Positions 8,804 to 17,162 of a stretch of DNA of 64,000 nt are shown here, piece by piece. The notes under the pieces are model-generated. The model was not told the origin of the DNA and ran no database searches. It saw only the letters and a list, made by a program, of their open reading frames with translations. The translations under genes were made by a program, and so were the position numbers. The stretch is from Io17-Chloro-G2 sp034420695 (GTDB taxonomy: Bacteria > Chloroflexota > Dehalococcoidia > Lucifugimonadales > UBA3495). Every line of letters starts with the position of its first letter. Position 1 is the stretch's first letter. The stretch spans positions 1 through 64,000 of the forward strand of contig DAOULB010000005.1 of NCBI GenBank assembly GCA_034420695.1, read 5' to 3'.

Positions 8804-10022
8804 TAGTGTTGGATCAAATCAAGAATGGTAGGGGTAGAGACGGCGGAGTTCCCTTCGCGCGTCCTTGGCGATGAAGCGCAAGTCGATGGTGGCTGTCGTA
8901 TAGTTGCACTCTAACACGCAGGCGTCCACGGCAGTTTCCAGGCTGTTTTCGTCGGCGTTGCGTCCGCGCAGGCAGGCTCGGGCCAGCGCGCTGAACTCGA
9001 TCTCCGCCTTGTTGAGCCAACTCCCATGCCTGGGGGTGTGGTGAAACTCCAGCCGCTTGGCGATGCGCCGGGCCTCCGGGGCCGGAAAAGTCTCGTACAG
9101 GGACGCCATGCGATGGGTGTTCAAGTTGTCCAGCGCCAAGCGGACCACCGGGACATCCGGGTAGGCCTCGTCCACCAGCCAGCGCATCCGGTGGGCAAAG
9201 TCCCCCATGGTGCGCCGCTGGGTGATCGCCACGTGGCGCCAGCCCGCCGGGGTTCGCAGGCCAGGAACAGGTTGCGGGTGCCGGCCCGGACGTCTTCGTA
9301 GTCCTGACGCCTGGGACGCCCGGGTCCTGCCGGCAGGGGCGCCCTGCTTTCAGCCAGCAGTTGGGTGGAGGTCTCGTCGAAGCAGACCACCGGCCTCTGG
9401 GGATCATGGGGTTCGGCGTAGAGGTCCAGCACATCCTCCATCGCCGCCACGAACTCCCCGCCTACCTTGGGGATGCACCATTGCTGCTTCCGCCACGGCT
9501 TGAGGGTGTTTTTTCAGGTGCAGCCGCACTGTCTCGTGGGACAAGGATTCCACCAGCCCCAGCTCAACCGCCTTGCCCGCCAGGGCGCGCAGTGTCCAGT
9601 GATCATGGCCTTCGGGAGCCGGGCTGCAGGCCCGGGCTATCAGGCGAGCTTCGACCCGCTCGTCCACCTTACGGTAGGGGTTGGGCGAGTTGTGGTGCCG
9701 CAGCACCTCTTCCAGTCCTTCCTCCGCATACCGCCGCTTGGCGCGGAACACGGTCCGCTCCGACACGTCCAAGGCCGCAGCCACCTGGGCCGCGGTCAAG
9801 CCTCGTCGGTCTTGAGCAGGATGCGGGCCCGGGTGATGGCCTGGGCGGAACTCCGGCCCGCCCTCATCATCTTCTTGAGCCGTCCCTTTTCCTGGGTATT
9901 CAGATGGACTCCGTAAATCTCCTGAGCCATGGATGCCCCTCCCACAACACAAATTCATTCCAAAAGTAACATCCAAGGTCAGGCTATGTACTACGTGACA
10001 ATACGGCTTTGACCCAATACTA
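8804..10022 (-). mobile_element. IS630-family insertion sequence, degenerate
   Basis: An element of about 1.2 kb. The two ends are imperfect inverted repeats: TAGTGTTGGATCAAA at the left and, on the opposite strand, TAGTATTGGGTCAAA at the right (13 of 15 match), each abutting a TA dinucleotide as expected of IS630/Tc1-like target duplication. Its only gene is a frameshifted transposase on the minus strand. The right end lies 7 bp beyond the stop codon of the OLD nuclease. A decayed left end of a related element is found at 12380-12446. Confidence 0.88.
8819..9930 (-). pseudogene. IS630-type transposase, at least three frameshifts
   Basis: Pieces of one DDE transposase are spread over different frames. 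In order from ATG 9930: an N-terminal segment ending ARILLKTDEA at about 9797; after a shift, a helix-turn-helix segment (AAQVAAALDVSERTV) reaching to about 9515; after another, the RNase H-like segment with PVVCFDETS (catalytic Asp); after a third near 9240, LALDNLNTH (second catalytic Asp), HGSWLNKAEIE (catalytic Glu) and a C-terminus ending RRLYPYHS at 8819. All three acidic catalytic residues remain, but no continuous product can be made without frameshifting, so the copy is probably dead unless the indels are assembly errors. Confidence 0.88.
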
Positions 10023-10029
10023 GCCGCCC

Positions 10030-12054
10030 TTATCTGAGGGCTCGATTCACTCGTTTTATGAGCTCTGCCCATGAACCGCGTTCGTTTTCCGTGAGGTCCT
10101 CGGCGTTGTGCTCGCGTGTCCAGCGAAGGTAGGCTTTGGCTAGTCGGTACTTGGAGAAATCACCAATCTCAGCAGAGAAGATGTCGGCAATTGGTCGATG
10201 AGGATGCTCGGCGGCCACTTGAGCCACATCCCAGCTAAACTCAGATTGAGCCACGGCAATGAGAGTGGTGCGAAGGAGGTCTTCGATCTCCGGTTTGGTT
10301 ATCGTGTTGGGGCAAACATCCCCAGTGCGGAGGATTTTCCTGTTTCCGAGAATATGGACCATTGTGTCCTGTTTGGCAGCCTGATCCCCTGCATTATCGG
10401 AATCCAGAAGGGCGGCGACTTTGAGATGATTGGCATTAAGGATGGTGGCGAAGTACACAACTTTGCCGGCGGTATTCGCAGGGAGTAGAGCGATATTCTT
10501 GTTGAGGTCGGCTAAGTTGGCATCCCGCAAAAGTTGCGCAGTGGCCTCGAAATACCAGAAGTCTGTGAGGCCCTCCAGAACTAGGTTTCGTTGCTGTGCG
10601 AACAGGCTCTGAGCTAGATCGTACCCAAGCGCTTCCTGTAAGGGCAGAAGAGCAGCCGGATCGCTTGCGGTAACGCTGGTTTGCACCTTGGTGCCCTCGT
10701 CCCGCTCGGTCATCTCCACGACTCGGACCAAATCCAGTTCATCAGGTCCGACCAAGAAGGGCGAATGCGTCGTATATATGGTCTGGTTACCTTCTGCGAG
10801 TCGCGATATAGTCTGCCGGAATTCACGCTGCTTGAGACCGTGGAGGCTCAGTCCCGGCTCATCCAGAAGCAGGATGGCGTTGGCGTGAGCGCCCTCGGCT
10901 TCCGCGAAGAAGACAACAAAGAAAGACACAAGCCACTGGAACCCTGCAGAGCGCTGGTCAATCTCGATCTGGACGCCTAGTTCGTCCTCGACCACTACTT
11001 TGAGGTACTGGCCGTCGGCTTGTATCCGCACGGTGTCCGCTTCGTCCCGATTCTGGTCTGGGTTCCAGATTGAGCGGATTTCGCTGGTGAGGCGAACGCT
11101 GGCAGCGTTGAGCTTGATACCGCGCTCGTCGAGTTGTCTGCGATAGCGCTCGAATTCTTCCGGGTCGTCCCCAGGGTCTCGAGCGTCTCCGAGTTCAGCG
11201 AGTTCCCGGGCATCGAAACCAAGAAGCTTGAGCAAGCACAGGTTCCCGTAGTCATAGCGGTCATCTTCGAGGAGATCCTGCTCTACCCGGTCGGCGAACC
11301 GGCCCAAATGGAGATTGGGGCGAACACCGAAATAGTTGTTGAAGTAGACGAACACTGGCAGACGACTGTGGAGCTTCGTGAGGACCGTCTGGTGGTCCTC
11401 AGCGACTCGTGTGTACCCCAAGAGGCGAGTGTGGCGTTGTTCTTGGGTTTCATCTTCCTCATCGACGAATTCTAAGGCAGAATCTAGCCAATCCCGTAGC
11501 TTGGTTGCACGCTCGTCGGCAATTCTGGTACTTCCAACATGCCAGTCGGCGAGGATATCGTTGAGGTCAGCGCCGAGTTCCGGCGCGGCGTCCTCCTGGC
11601 TTTCAGAGGCACGCCTGTCAACATGGGTAGCCAAACGGTTCAGTTCCTTCCGGATTTCCTCGCTGAACAGGACGAACTCAGGCCCTCCTTCCAGATTGTG
11701 TCTCAGGTTGTTGTTGAGGTAGCGGGTGCAGGAGTACTTCATAGAAGGGGATACATCCGGAAGTTCGGCGAGGTCGTCAGGCTCAAGTGCGAACTGGGCC
11801 GAAGCGACGGGGATATCGCTGGGATTTCGCTTCCCAGATTGTATATCGGAGTTGTAGAGCTTGCGTGGGTAGTCTCTCAGAGGGTCGAGCTTCCTCGTTC
11901 CAGTTGGTGGATTGATCTTCTGGAGTGCCTCGAGCACGGCAGTCTTGCCAGCTTCGTTAGGTCCCACGAGAATCGTTTTTGCCTGTTCGACATCGAACCA
12001 CCCCGTGTCACGGACAGATCGATAGTTCTGCACACGCACGTGAGTTAGCCTCAT
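10030..12054 (-). CDS. OLD-family ATP-dependent nuclease
   Basis: A 674-residue protein with an N-terminal SMC/ABC-type ATPase and a C-terminal TOPRIM nuclease, the layout of overcoming-lysogenization-defect nucleases and of Gabija GajA. Walker A GPNEAGKT is at residues 31-38; LLLDEPGLSLHG (Walker B/D-loop) is near 393; the switch His lies in YTTHSPF. TOPRIM residues follow: Glu in NLVLEGLTDFW near 490, the DxD pair in LLDSDNAG near 552, and Glu in PEIEDLL. ATG 12054 is chosen because GGAGGAA lies 6 bases upstream. No UvrD-like GajB is adjacent; an IS begins 7 bp after the stop, so a lost partner cannot be excluded. Probably anti-phage. Moderate GC and transposon scars on both sides support acquisition. 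Confidence 0.9.
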   Translation of the reverse strand: MRLTHVRVQNYRSVRDTGWFDVEQAKTILVGPNEAGKTAVLEALQKINPPTGTRKLDPLRDYPRKLYNSDIQSGKRNPSDIPVASAQFALEPDDLAELPDVSPSMKYSCTRYLNNNLRHNLEGGPEFVLFSEEIRKELNRLATHVDRRASESQEDAAPELGADLNDILADWHVGSTRIADERATKLRDWLDSALEFVDEEDETQEQRHTRLLGYTRVAEDHQTVLTKLHSRLPVFVYFNNYFGVRPNLHLGRFADRVEQDLLEDDRYDYGNLCLLKLLGFDARELAELGDARDPGDDPEEFERYRRQLDERGIKLNAASVRLTSEIRSIWNPDQNRDEADTVRIQADGQYLKVVVEDELGVQIEIDQRSAGFQWLVSFFVVFFAEAEGAHANAILLLDEPGLSLHGLKQREFRQTISRLAEGNQTIYTTHSPFLVGPDELDLVRVVEMTERDEGTKVQTSVTASDPAALLPLQEALGYDLAQSLFAQQRNLVLEGLTDFWYFEATAQLLRDANLADLNKNIALLPANTAGKVVYFATILNANHLKVAALLDSDNAGDQAAKQDTMVHILGNRKILRTGDVCPNTITKPEIEDLLRTTLIAVAQSEFSWDVAQVAAEHPHRPIADIFSAEIGDFSKYRLAKAYLRWTREHNAEDLTENERGSWAELIKRVNRALR

Positions 12055-12280
12055 CGTAGTTCCTCCAGTCCGGTGGCTGTCATATTGGTCGCTTGCCGGA
12101 TTAGGCAAGGTTCATCAATGCTTGGCATGACCGGCCCTTTAGGGTGTTACTAATGTGGAGTCTCATCCCGCATAGCGCGTAGTCACCAATTGTCTCCCGC
12201 TCGCGGACGGTTTCGCAAGCGTCTGTGTGGTAGACCAGAGAATACGACACCAGTTAAGAGTTCAGTGAAAATGTCACCCC

Positions 12281-12382
12281 ATGAGGGGGACGACGGTTAC
12301 ATTGAACGAGCAGAAGCAACAACGGGCAATGGTACTCAACCGACTGGAACGGGGAGGACTCACAGTGGAGGAGGTGGCCTAG
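12281..12382 (+). pseudogene. N-terminal stub of a second transposase family
   Basis: A 33-codon fragment from ATG 12281 ends at a TAG created by the scar that follows. It contains LNEQKQQRAMVLNRLERG and LTVEEVA, which strongly resemble the first helices of the helix-turn-helix region of ISNCY/IS481-like transposases (homologues continue with a leucine-rich SERQxRR recognition helix). The frame is broken exactly where the IS630-type end begins at the TA 12380-12381. Confidence 0.72.
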
Positions 12383-12446
12383 TACTGGGTCAAATCAAGA
12401 ATGGCAGGGGTAGAGGCGGTGGAGTTTCCTTCGGGCGTCCTTTGCG
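12380..12446 (-). mobile_element. Remnant of an IS630-type end
   Basis: TAGTACTGGGTCAAATCAAG followed by about 45 more bases closely matches the left end of the IS at 8804, including the coding end of the transposase (on the minus strand KDARRKLHRLYPCHS versus KDARRELRRLYPYHS). Similarity stops near 12446. It is therefore a truncated copy inserted at a TA inside the transposase stub at 12281. The next 230 bp up to the lipoprotein gene hold nothing I recognise. Confidence 0.82.
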
Positions 12447-12680
12447 TTGGATGGTCTGACGCCTGGCATTGACGAGGCACACTCACGGTGAACACCGGCG
12501 AAGCCGCTCTCCGGCGGTCCGAGTATCAGGCCAAGGGGAGCATCCCTTGTAATCATATCGTGTTGGAGCTCGAGGACGACTCCAGCACTCACCAGCCGAC
12601 AGGAAATATGGCCTGCGTGGAGTGCGGAGAGTCCGCTCCTATATAGGGGATTGCACCGGTTTGGGCAGCGGTCCGGAGTT

Positions 12681-13289
12681 CTAGCGGGGCTCTACAAGAG
12701 GGAGCGGGTCCCCTTGACATTCCTTACTCTGGATGGACTCTACCTCGACGCACACACTGGCGTCGGCATAGTCAAACTTCGCGTCGGGGAGGTCGGCGCC
12801 ATAGGGGTCGATATCCAAGACCACGGGTAGTTGCCCGTAGAACACCGCTCCATAATTTTCCGGGAACGCTGCTCCGAAATCCACGTAAGCAGGAACATCA
12901 CTCATTTGTCTTTCCGCGGGACTCCAATCCCCTACGATTACGGATAGGTCGTACGCGAGTCTTGCCGCTGCCTCCTCTTGACTCACGTTCAGAAAGGTCT
13001 CCCCGTCCACGGTGACATAGACTCCGAAGTCGTTGGAGTTCACCATGACTTCAACCAAGCCCGCTGCCAGTTCCTCGGCGTTTTCCCGGCCCCATTCTGC
13101 TGACATGAGCTCAACGGTTTCCTCCGGTCTTGTCCCATCCCAAAATCCGGGCGGCGCCGAACCGGGCGGGGAGTCTTGACGGGCAGAGTCTACCTCTTCG
13201 GTCTGTGCATCCCCGGACTCAGCCCCGGAGCAAGCTGCTAAGGCCAGCACAAGGGCGGCGGTGATTAGTGCGAAGAATTTGACGCTCAT
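12681..13289 (-). CDS. Putative lipoprotein
   Basis: A 202-residue protein with a classical lipoprotein signal: positive start, hydrophobic stretch ALITAALVLALA, then the lipobox LAAC with Cys at residue 20. A Ser/Asp/Glu-rich linker follows (20-55) and then a small acidic domain that I do not recognise (residues 58-202), with two Cys near the C-terminus that could form a disulfide. It would be anchored outside the cytoplasmic membrane. It is isolated: transposon scars lie on its downstream side and about 250 bp of featureless sequence upstream. ATG 13289 is the only sensible start because the signal sequence begins there. Function unknown. Confidence 0.75.
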   Translation of the reverse strand: MSVKFFALITAALVLALAACSGAESGDAQTEEVDSARQDSPPGSAPPGFWDGTRPEETVELMSAEWGRENAEELAAGLVEVMVNSNDFGVYVTVDGETFLNVSQEEAAARLAYDLSVIVGDWSPAERQMSDVPAYVDFGAAFPENYGAVFYGQLPVVLDIDPYGADLPDAKFDYADASVCVEVESIQSKECQGDPLPLVEPR

Positions 13290-13544
13290 ATCTTCCTCGG
13301 CCAGCGGAATCGTAAACTAGATCCCTCATTCGACTAGGTTCGTGGTCTGAGGGTCATATAAAGGGCCTACTCGGTTGCACCATCATAAGTCATGCCTTGA
13401 CCGGTGTATTTGGCATGTAACTCGCTGAAGTCACGAGAGACCTCTACCAATACCCGAGAGGCCCTGACATTGCTTGCTGCGTGAGCCCGACACACTTCGT
13501 GGGCAGCGTGGTAGGAAATACGGACATGCCCCCGCCTCACCTTA
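13290..13544. other. Gap between lipoprotein and toxin remnant
   Basis: About 255 bp with no credible gene. It presumably carries the lipoprotein promoter on the minus strand; no clear motif was found. Confidence 0.45.
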
Positions 13545-13941
13545 TTAGAGTCCGAAACCCAGTGCGCCGGCTACGGCCTGCTGCCGCCTGTCCAAGGTCA
13601 AGAAGGAGATTTCCTGCGGGTCTGGGGACACGTAGAGAGCAGTTGCCACGTGCCACAGGTCTGATCCCCTCAGGTAACCCGCCTCCAAAACGACTGCGAA
13701 CTCCGGCGCCAGCGAACGGTCGGGAAGCACCCACCGGATCCTGGAAATGCCGGAACCTGAAAGAGGTAGAACCGTCGAACTCACACCTCTCGCGCGCAAA
13801 CGCTGCCCGCAGTTCGGCCTCCAGCAGGTTAGAGGCCACAAGGTGCGAAAAGCCCTCCATCCGCAGGGCAAAAGCGGGGCCCCCTTGGTCCTGGAACGCT
13901 GCGGCTACCATGCCAGACGTGTCCACATAGGCAACGCTCAT
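13545..13941 (-). pseudogene. VapC-like PIN-domain toxin, frameshifted
   Basis: The first ~60 codons from ATG 13941 (VAYVDTSGMVA, with the first PIN Asp, then NLLEAELRAAFA with the conserved Glu) and the C-terminal half (RIRWVLPDRSL, then LRGSDLWHVATAL with the conserved Asp, then SFLTLDRRQQAVAGALGF) lie in different frames. The switch is near 13740-13765. Joined, they give a PIN-domain ribonuclease of about 130 residues with its acidic residues in place. The start overlaps the antitoxin stop by four bases (ATGA), a normal toxin-antitoxin layout. As written, the toxin is inactivated; an assembly indel is the alternative. Confidence 0.82.
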
Positions 13942-14213
13942 TCGTTGCGCGCGGCCAGAAACCGTTCCAGTGCCCCCGGCCTAGGCTGAATTCCGCCCAC
14001 AGGCCGTCCTGGCCCGGTGGGGCCGGTCAATACGCCGCGCTGTGTCAGTTCATCCAGCCTCTCTTCGATCGTTGCAGTCGCCTGCGGCATCGGGCGAATT
14101 TGCGCCATCGGTGCGCCCCGGCTCAGCACTGTAACCGTCTCGCCCTGCCGGACATGGCGCATCATCTCGGAGAAACGGGCCTTCGCTCGGTGGATGGTAT
14201 ATCTGATATCCAT
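13938..14213 (-). CDS. Phd/YefM-type antitoxin
   Basis: A 91-residue antitoxin of the Phd/YefM fold. The N-terminus (RAKARFSEMMRHVRQGETVTVLSRG at about residues 9-33) is the dimer and DNA-binding part, with the typical turn ending SRGAPMAQIRP. The Pro/Gly-rich C-terminus (from about 55) would wrap the toxin. It precedes and overlaps the VapC-like gene by ATGA and would normally repress its own operon. With the toxin frameshifted, the antitoxin is a survivor of a decaying module. Confidence 0.87.
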   Translation of the reverse strand: MDIRYTIHRAKARFSEMMRHVRQGETVTVLSRGAPMAQIRPMPQATATIEERLDELTQRGVLTGPTGPGRPVGGIQPRPGALERFLAARNE

Positions 14214-14279
14214 TCCCTAAATGATAACTTGTCAGCTTGGCCAATGACAGCATGCCACGGGTCCGGAGAACTCCCCCGT

Positions 14280-14309
14280 TTGATAGCCATTGGCCCTTCC
14301 TTGTATACT
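14280..14309 (+). promoter_or_regulatory. Promoter for leuB
   Basis: TTGATA (14280-14285), an 18-bp spacer and TATACT (14304-14309). This predicts a leader of about 80 bases before the TTG start of leuB. No leader-peptide attenuator could be identified with confidence. Confidence 0.6.
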
Positions 14310-14395
14310 GGACGCCGTTCTTTTTCCCGGACTCCAAGGGGAAGAGCGGCCCCTCTAGCCCCGGGGCCCGAACAGTCAGTCCAAGGTGAATTAGG

Positions 14396-15484
14396 TTGGA
14401 ATTTCAGATTGCCGTTCTGGGCGGCGATGGTATCGGCCCCGAAGTCACCGAACAAGCGGTCAGGGTGCTGAAAGCCGTCGAGACCATCTCCGGCCACCAG
14501 TTCAACCTGACCTACGGCGACGTCGGCGGAGTCTCCATCGACAAACACGGCACCGCCCTGCAAGATGAGGTTGCTGACTTGGCCGCCGCGGCCGACGCCG
14601 TGCTCTTCGGCGCCGTCGGCGGTCCCAAGTGGGACGACCCCACCGCTCCCGTCCGTCCCGAAGACGCCATTCTCCGGCTGAGAAGCCACTTGGGGGTCTT
14701 CGCCAACATCAGGCCCGTCAAGGTCTATCCGTGGCTGGCCGAGTCCAGCGCCCTCAAGCCCTCGGTAATTGAAGACGTGGACTTGGTTGTGGTCCGCGAG
14801 CTCACCGGCGGCCTCTACTATGCCCAGCCCAAGGAGCGCACCCAGACTCCCCAAGGCTGGTCCGCAGTGGACACCATGCGCTACAGCGAGGGTGAAATCA
14901 GCCGTATTCTGCGGGTGGGCTTCGAACTGGCCCGGGTGAGGCGCAAGAAGCTGGCATCCGTGGACAAGGCCAATGTCCTGGAATGCTCCCGCCTCTGGCG
15001 GCAGATTGCTACGCAGATGGCCGGAGAGTACCCCGATGTCGAACTCGAGCACGTGCTGGTGGACTCCTGCGCCATGCAGCTAATCCAGCAGCCCGGCCGC
15101 TTCGACGTAATAGTGGCTGGCAATATGTTCGGCGACATCCTCACCGACGAAGCCTCGGTCCTGGCCTCGTCCATGGGGCTGCTGCCCTCGGCCAGCCTCT
15201 CCGGTGTCCCCCGCGACGGCGCCCTCGCTCCCGGGTTTTACGAGCCCATCCACGGCACCGCCCCCGACATTGCCGGCAAGGGCATCGCCAACCCCGTCGG
15301 GTCCATCCTCAGCTTGGCCCTCATGCTCCGCTACTCCTTGGGCCTCACCGAGGAGGCATCCTGGGTGGAACGGGCCGTCGACCGTGTCTTGGGCGCCGGT
15401 TCCCGCACCGCCGACATTGCCGCCGGGGCGTCCTCTCACTGCAGCACCGTTGAAATGGGCGGCTTGGTGGCTGCTTCCCTGTGA
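14396..15484 (+). CDS. leuB: 3-isopropylmalate dehydrogenase
   Basis: A 362-residue enzyme of leucine biosynthesis that oxidatively decarboxylates 3-isopropylmalate with NAD+ and Mg2+ or Mn2+. The start is TTG 14396 with AAGGTGA about 7 bases upstream. VLGGDGIGPEVT at residues 6-17, the RLRSHLGVFANIRPVK segment near 97-112 (substrate arginines), GGLYYAQPKER near 140, and NMFGDILTDEASVL near 243-256 (metal-binding aspartates) are all family signatures. It has full family length. No other leu or ilv gene is adjacent, so this is a single-gene locus, with a cation exchanger downstream. Confidence 0.96.
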   Translation: MEFQIAVLGGDGIGPEVTEQAVRVLKAVETISGHQFNLTYGDVGGVSIDKHGTALQDEVADLAAAADAVLFGAVGGPKWDDPTAPVRPEDAILRLRSHLGVFANIRPVKVYPWLAESSALKPSVIEDVDLVVVRELTGGLYYAQPKERTQTPQGWSAVDTMRYSEGEISRILRVGFELARVRRKKLASVDKANVLECSRLWRQIATQMAGEYPDVELEHVLVDSCAMQLIQQPGRFDVIVAGNMFGDILTDEASVLASSMGLLPSASLSGVPRDGALAPGFYEPIHGTAPDIAGKGIANPVGSILSLALMLRYSLGLTEEASWVERAVDRVLGAGSRTADIAAGASSHCSTVEMGGLVAASL

Positions 15485-15653
15485 GTCCTTTCCTGGCATC
15501 TCCCTGTATAGTCACCCTCCCTGTGCCTGCCGGAGGACGGCCGGTTGTTCTGGAGGATTGTCTGGTCCTGGCCCGTTCCGGGAGTCGGAAAGACCGGCAA
15601 GAAATGAAGGTAGAAAGGTGCAATCTAAGCAGCATCAAGAGGGCGTTGGCTGA

Positions 15654-16655
15654 ATGAGCGGCGAACTGCTCATCGCCGTGGCCGTCTTTCTTGCCAGCGC
15701 CGTGGCAGTGTGGATTTTCGGCACCGGCCTGTCCAAGTACGGCGACGCCTTGGCCGAACTGACCGGCTTGGGACGCCTCTTCATCGGCAGCATCCTGGTG
15801 GCCCTTGCCACCTCCCTGCCCGAGCTTTCCACCAACATTTCTGCGGTGCGTCTGGATCCCCCAAACCCCGAACTGGCCGTGGGCAACGTCCTCGGCGCCA
15901 ATATGCTGGACGTGTTTCTCTTCGCCCTGGTTGCCTTGGTGTTCGGAGGGACCCGCTTTCTGCGCCAAGTAGCCCCGCAGCAGGGCTACCTGATGGTGCT
16001 GGGAGGAGTCATGACCGGCTTGGCGGTTGTCTTGGCCGCGGCCAGGCTGGACCTTGGCATCTGGAATATTGGCCTCTCCTCCCTGCTCCTGCTGGTCATC
16101 TACATCGCTGGCATGTGGGTTATCTACCAGAGGAGGCCCGTCGAAGAGCCTTCGGCCGGAGGCGGTGAAGCCTCCATGACCATGACCCGGGCTTGGGTGA
16201 TGTTCCTGCTGGTCTCCGCCGGCGTCATTGTGGCGGGAATCTTCCTGGCCTGGAGCACCGACCGGATTGCCGAAGTGACCGGCGTGGCCTCCAGCACCTT
16301 GGGAATCCTGGCCGTTTCCGTGATAACCACCCTGCCCGAGCTGTCGGCCGCGGTGGCCGCCGCCCGCATGGGCGCCGCCGACCTCGGCGTCGCTGGTCTC
16401 TTCGGCAGCGTAGTCTTTAACGCATCAATTCTGGCTTGGGCCGACCCCTTCTATCGCGGGGGCATCTTAATGAACGAGGCCCAGTCGGCCCACTTCGTGG
16501 CCGGGTCTGTGGCCGTGGTCCTGACCGCCGCGGCCTTGGTTATGGTGCTGGGCCGGAACCGGTTGCCGGGTCCCGTGGCGGTCCTTGGCCTGCTCTTCAT
16601 GGCTTGCCTCTGGCTGGCCGGAGCCGTTGTGGTGACGGTCCTGGGCGGGGATTGA
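15654..16655 (+). CDS. Sodium/calcium exchanger family membrane protein
   Basis: A 333-residue integral membrane antiporter of the CaCA family with about ten hydrophobic segments. The two alpha-repeats that form the ion pathway are clear: GSILVALATSLPELSTN near residues 44-60 and GILAVSVITTLPELSAA near 216-232. Each has the conserved Pro-Glu, followed by a helix with a conserved Gly-Asn or Gly-Ser (GNVLGANMLDV, GLFGSVVFNASI). A hydrophilic loop around 157-176 separates the halves. It would extrude Ca2+ or a similar cation against Na+ or H+. It starts at ATG 15654, 169 bp after leuB, and its 3' end faces the JAMM gene 28 bp away. The ion cannot be settled from sequence. Confidence 0.9.
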   Translation: MSGELLIAVAVFLASAVAVWIFGTGLSKYGDALAELTGLGRLFIGSILVALATSLPELSTNISAVRLDPPNPELAVGNVLGANMLDVFLFALVALVFGGTRFLRQVAPQQGYLMVLGGVMTGLAVVLAAARLDLGIWNIGLSSLLLLVIYIAGMWVIYQRRPVEEPSAGGGEASMTMTRAWVMFLLVSAGVIVAGIFLAWSTDRIAEVTGVASSTLGILAVSVITTLPELSAAVAAARMGAADLGVAGLFGSVVFNASILAWADPFYRGGILMNEAQSAHFVAGSVAVVLTAAALVMVLGRNRLPGPVAVLGLLFMACLWLAGAVVVTVLGGD

Positions 16656-16683
16656 GCCATCATTTAGTACGGGGCCCACTCCG

Positions 16684-17103
16684 TCAGACCACCTGCAGGC
16701 TCTCTTCCGTGATGGTACCCTGCTCAATCCGGAACAGCCGTACCGCCGGCGCTGCCTGGTCCATCAGCGACACCAGAATGTAGCGAACGTCCGGCCACAG
16801 CTCCGCCGTGCCCCCGGCAATCCGCACGTCGGTGTCCGAAGGGTAGGCCTCGCTGTGGGTGTGCGAATGGTAGATTACCATCAGCTCCCGCCCTGCCTCC
16901 CCCGCCTCTTGGTCCACCTTCATGATTTCCAGGGGGTCCATCGAAAAGCGGAACGGGCTGGCTTCCACGTTGGTCATGGCGTGCAGCTCTTCCACCATGT
17001 CGCCCGTCCCGGACAGTATCCCGCAGCACTCGTTGGGCATGTCCCTCCGGGAATGCGCAATCATCTCGTCCACGTGCCGCTGCTCTATTCTCACTGGTGT
17101 CAA
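16684..17103 (-). CDS. JAMM/MPN metallopeptidase (M67 family)
   Basis: A 139-residue single-domain zinc isopeptidase-like protein. The complete JAMM signature is present: Glu25 (NECCGIL), His79-x-His81, seven residues, Ser89 and Asp92 (HSHTHSEAYPSDTD). Bacterial relatives cut ubiquitin-like or ThiS/MoaD-like C-terminal extensions, or act with cysteine-biosynthesis sulfur carriers. No ThiS, MoaD or E1-like gene is near, so the partner is unknown. It follows the phosphatase gene on the same strand after 59 bp that contain a hairpin repeat, so the two may be co-transcribed. ATG 17103 gives a normal short family member. Confidence 0.9.
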   Translation of the reverse strand: MTPVRIEQRHVDEMIAHSRRDMPNECCGILSGTGDMVEELHAMTNVEASPFRFSMDPLEIMKVDQEAGEAGRELMVIYHSHTHSEAYPSDTDVRIAGGTAELWPDVRYILVSLMDQAAPAVRLFRIEQGTITEESLQVV

Positions 17104-17118
17104 GCTCCCAAAGTAACG

Positions 17119-17157
17119 TCCCTTCTACCCTTGCGGTAGAAGGCTGGGATGAGGGGA
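17119..17157. repeat. Dispersed hairpin repeat, copy 1
   Basis: CCTTCTACC, a short loop and GGTAGAAGG form a perfect 9-bp stem, followed by CTGGGATGAGGGG. A sister copy with the same tail lies at 22879-22918. Both sit just outside gene ends. It may act as a mRNA-end hairpin between the phosphatase and JAMM genes. Confidence 0.7.
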
Positions 17158-17162
17158 AACCT

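Noticed and set aside
12395..12592. Short minus-strand gene
   Set aside because: Its C-terminus is the coding end of an IS630-type transposase and the remainder has no homology; it is a transposon scar.
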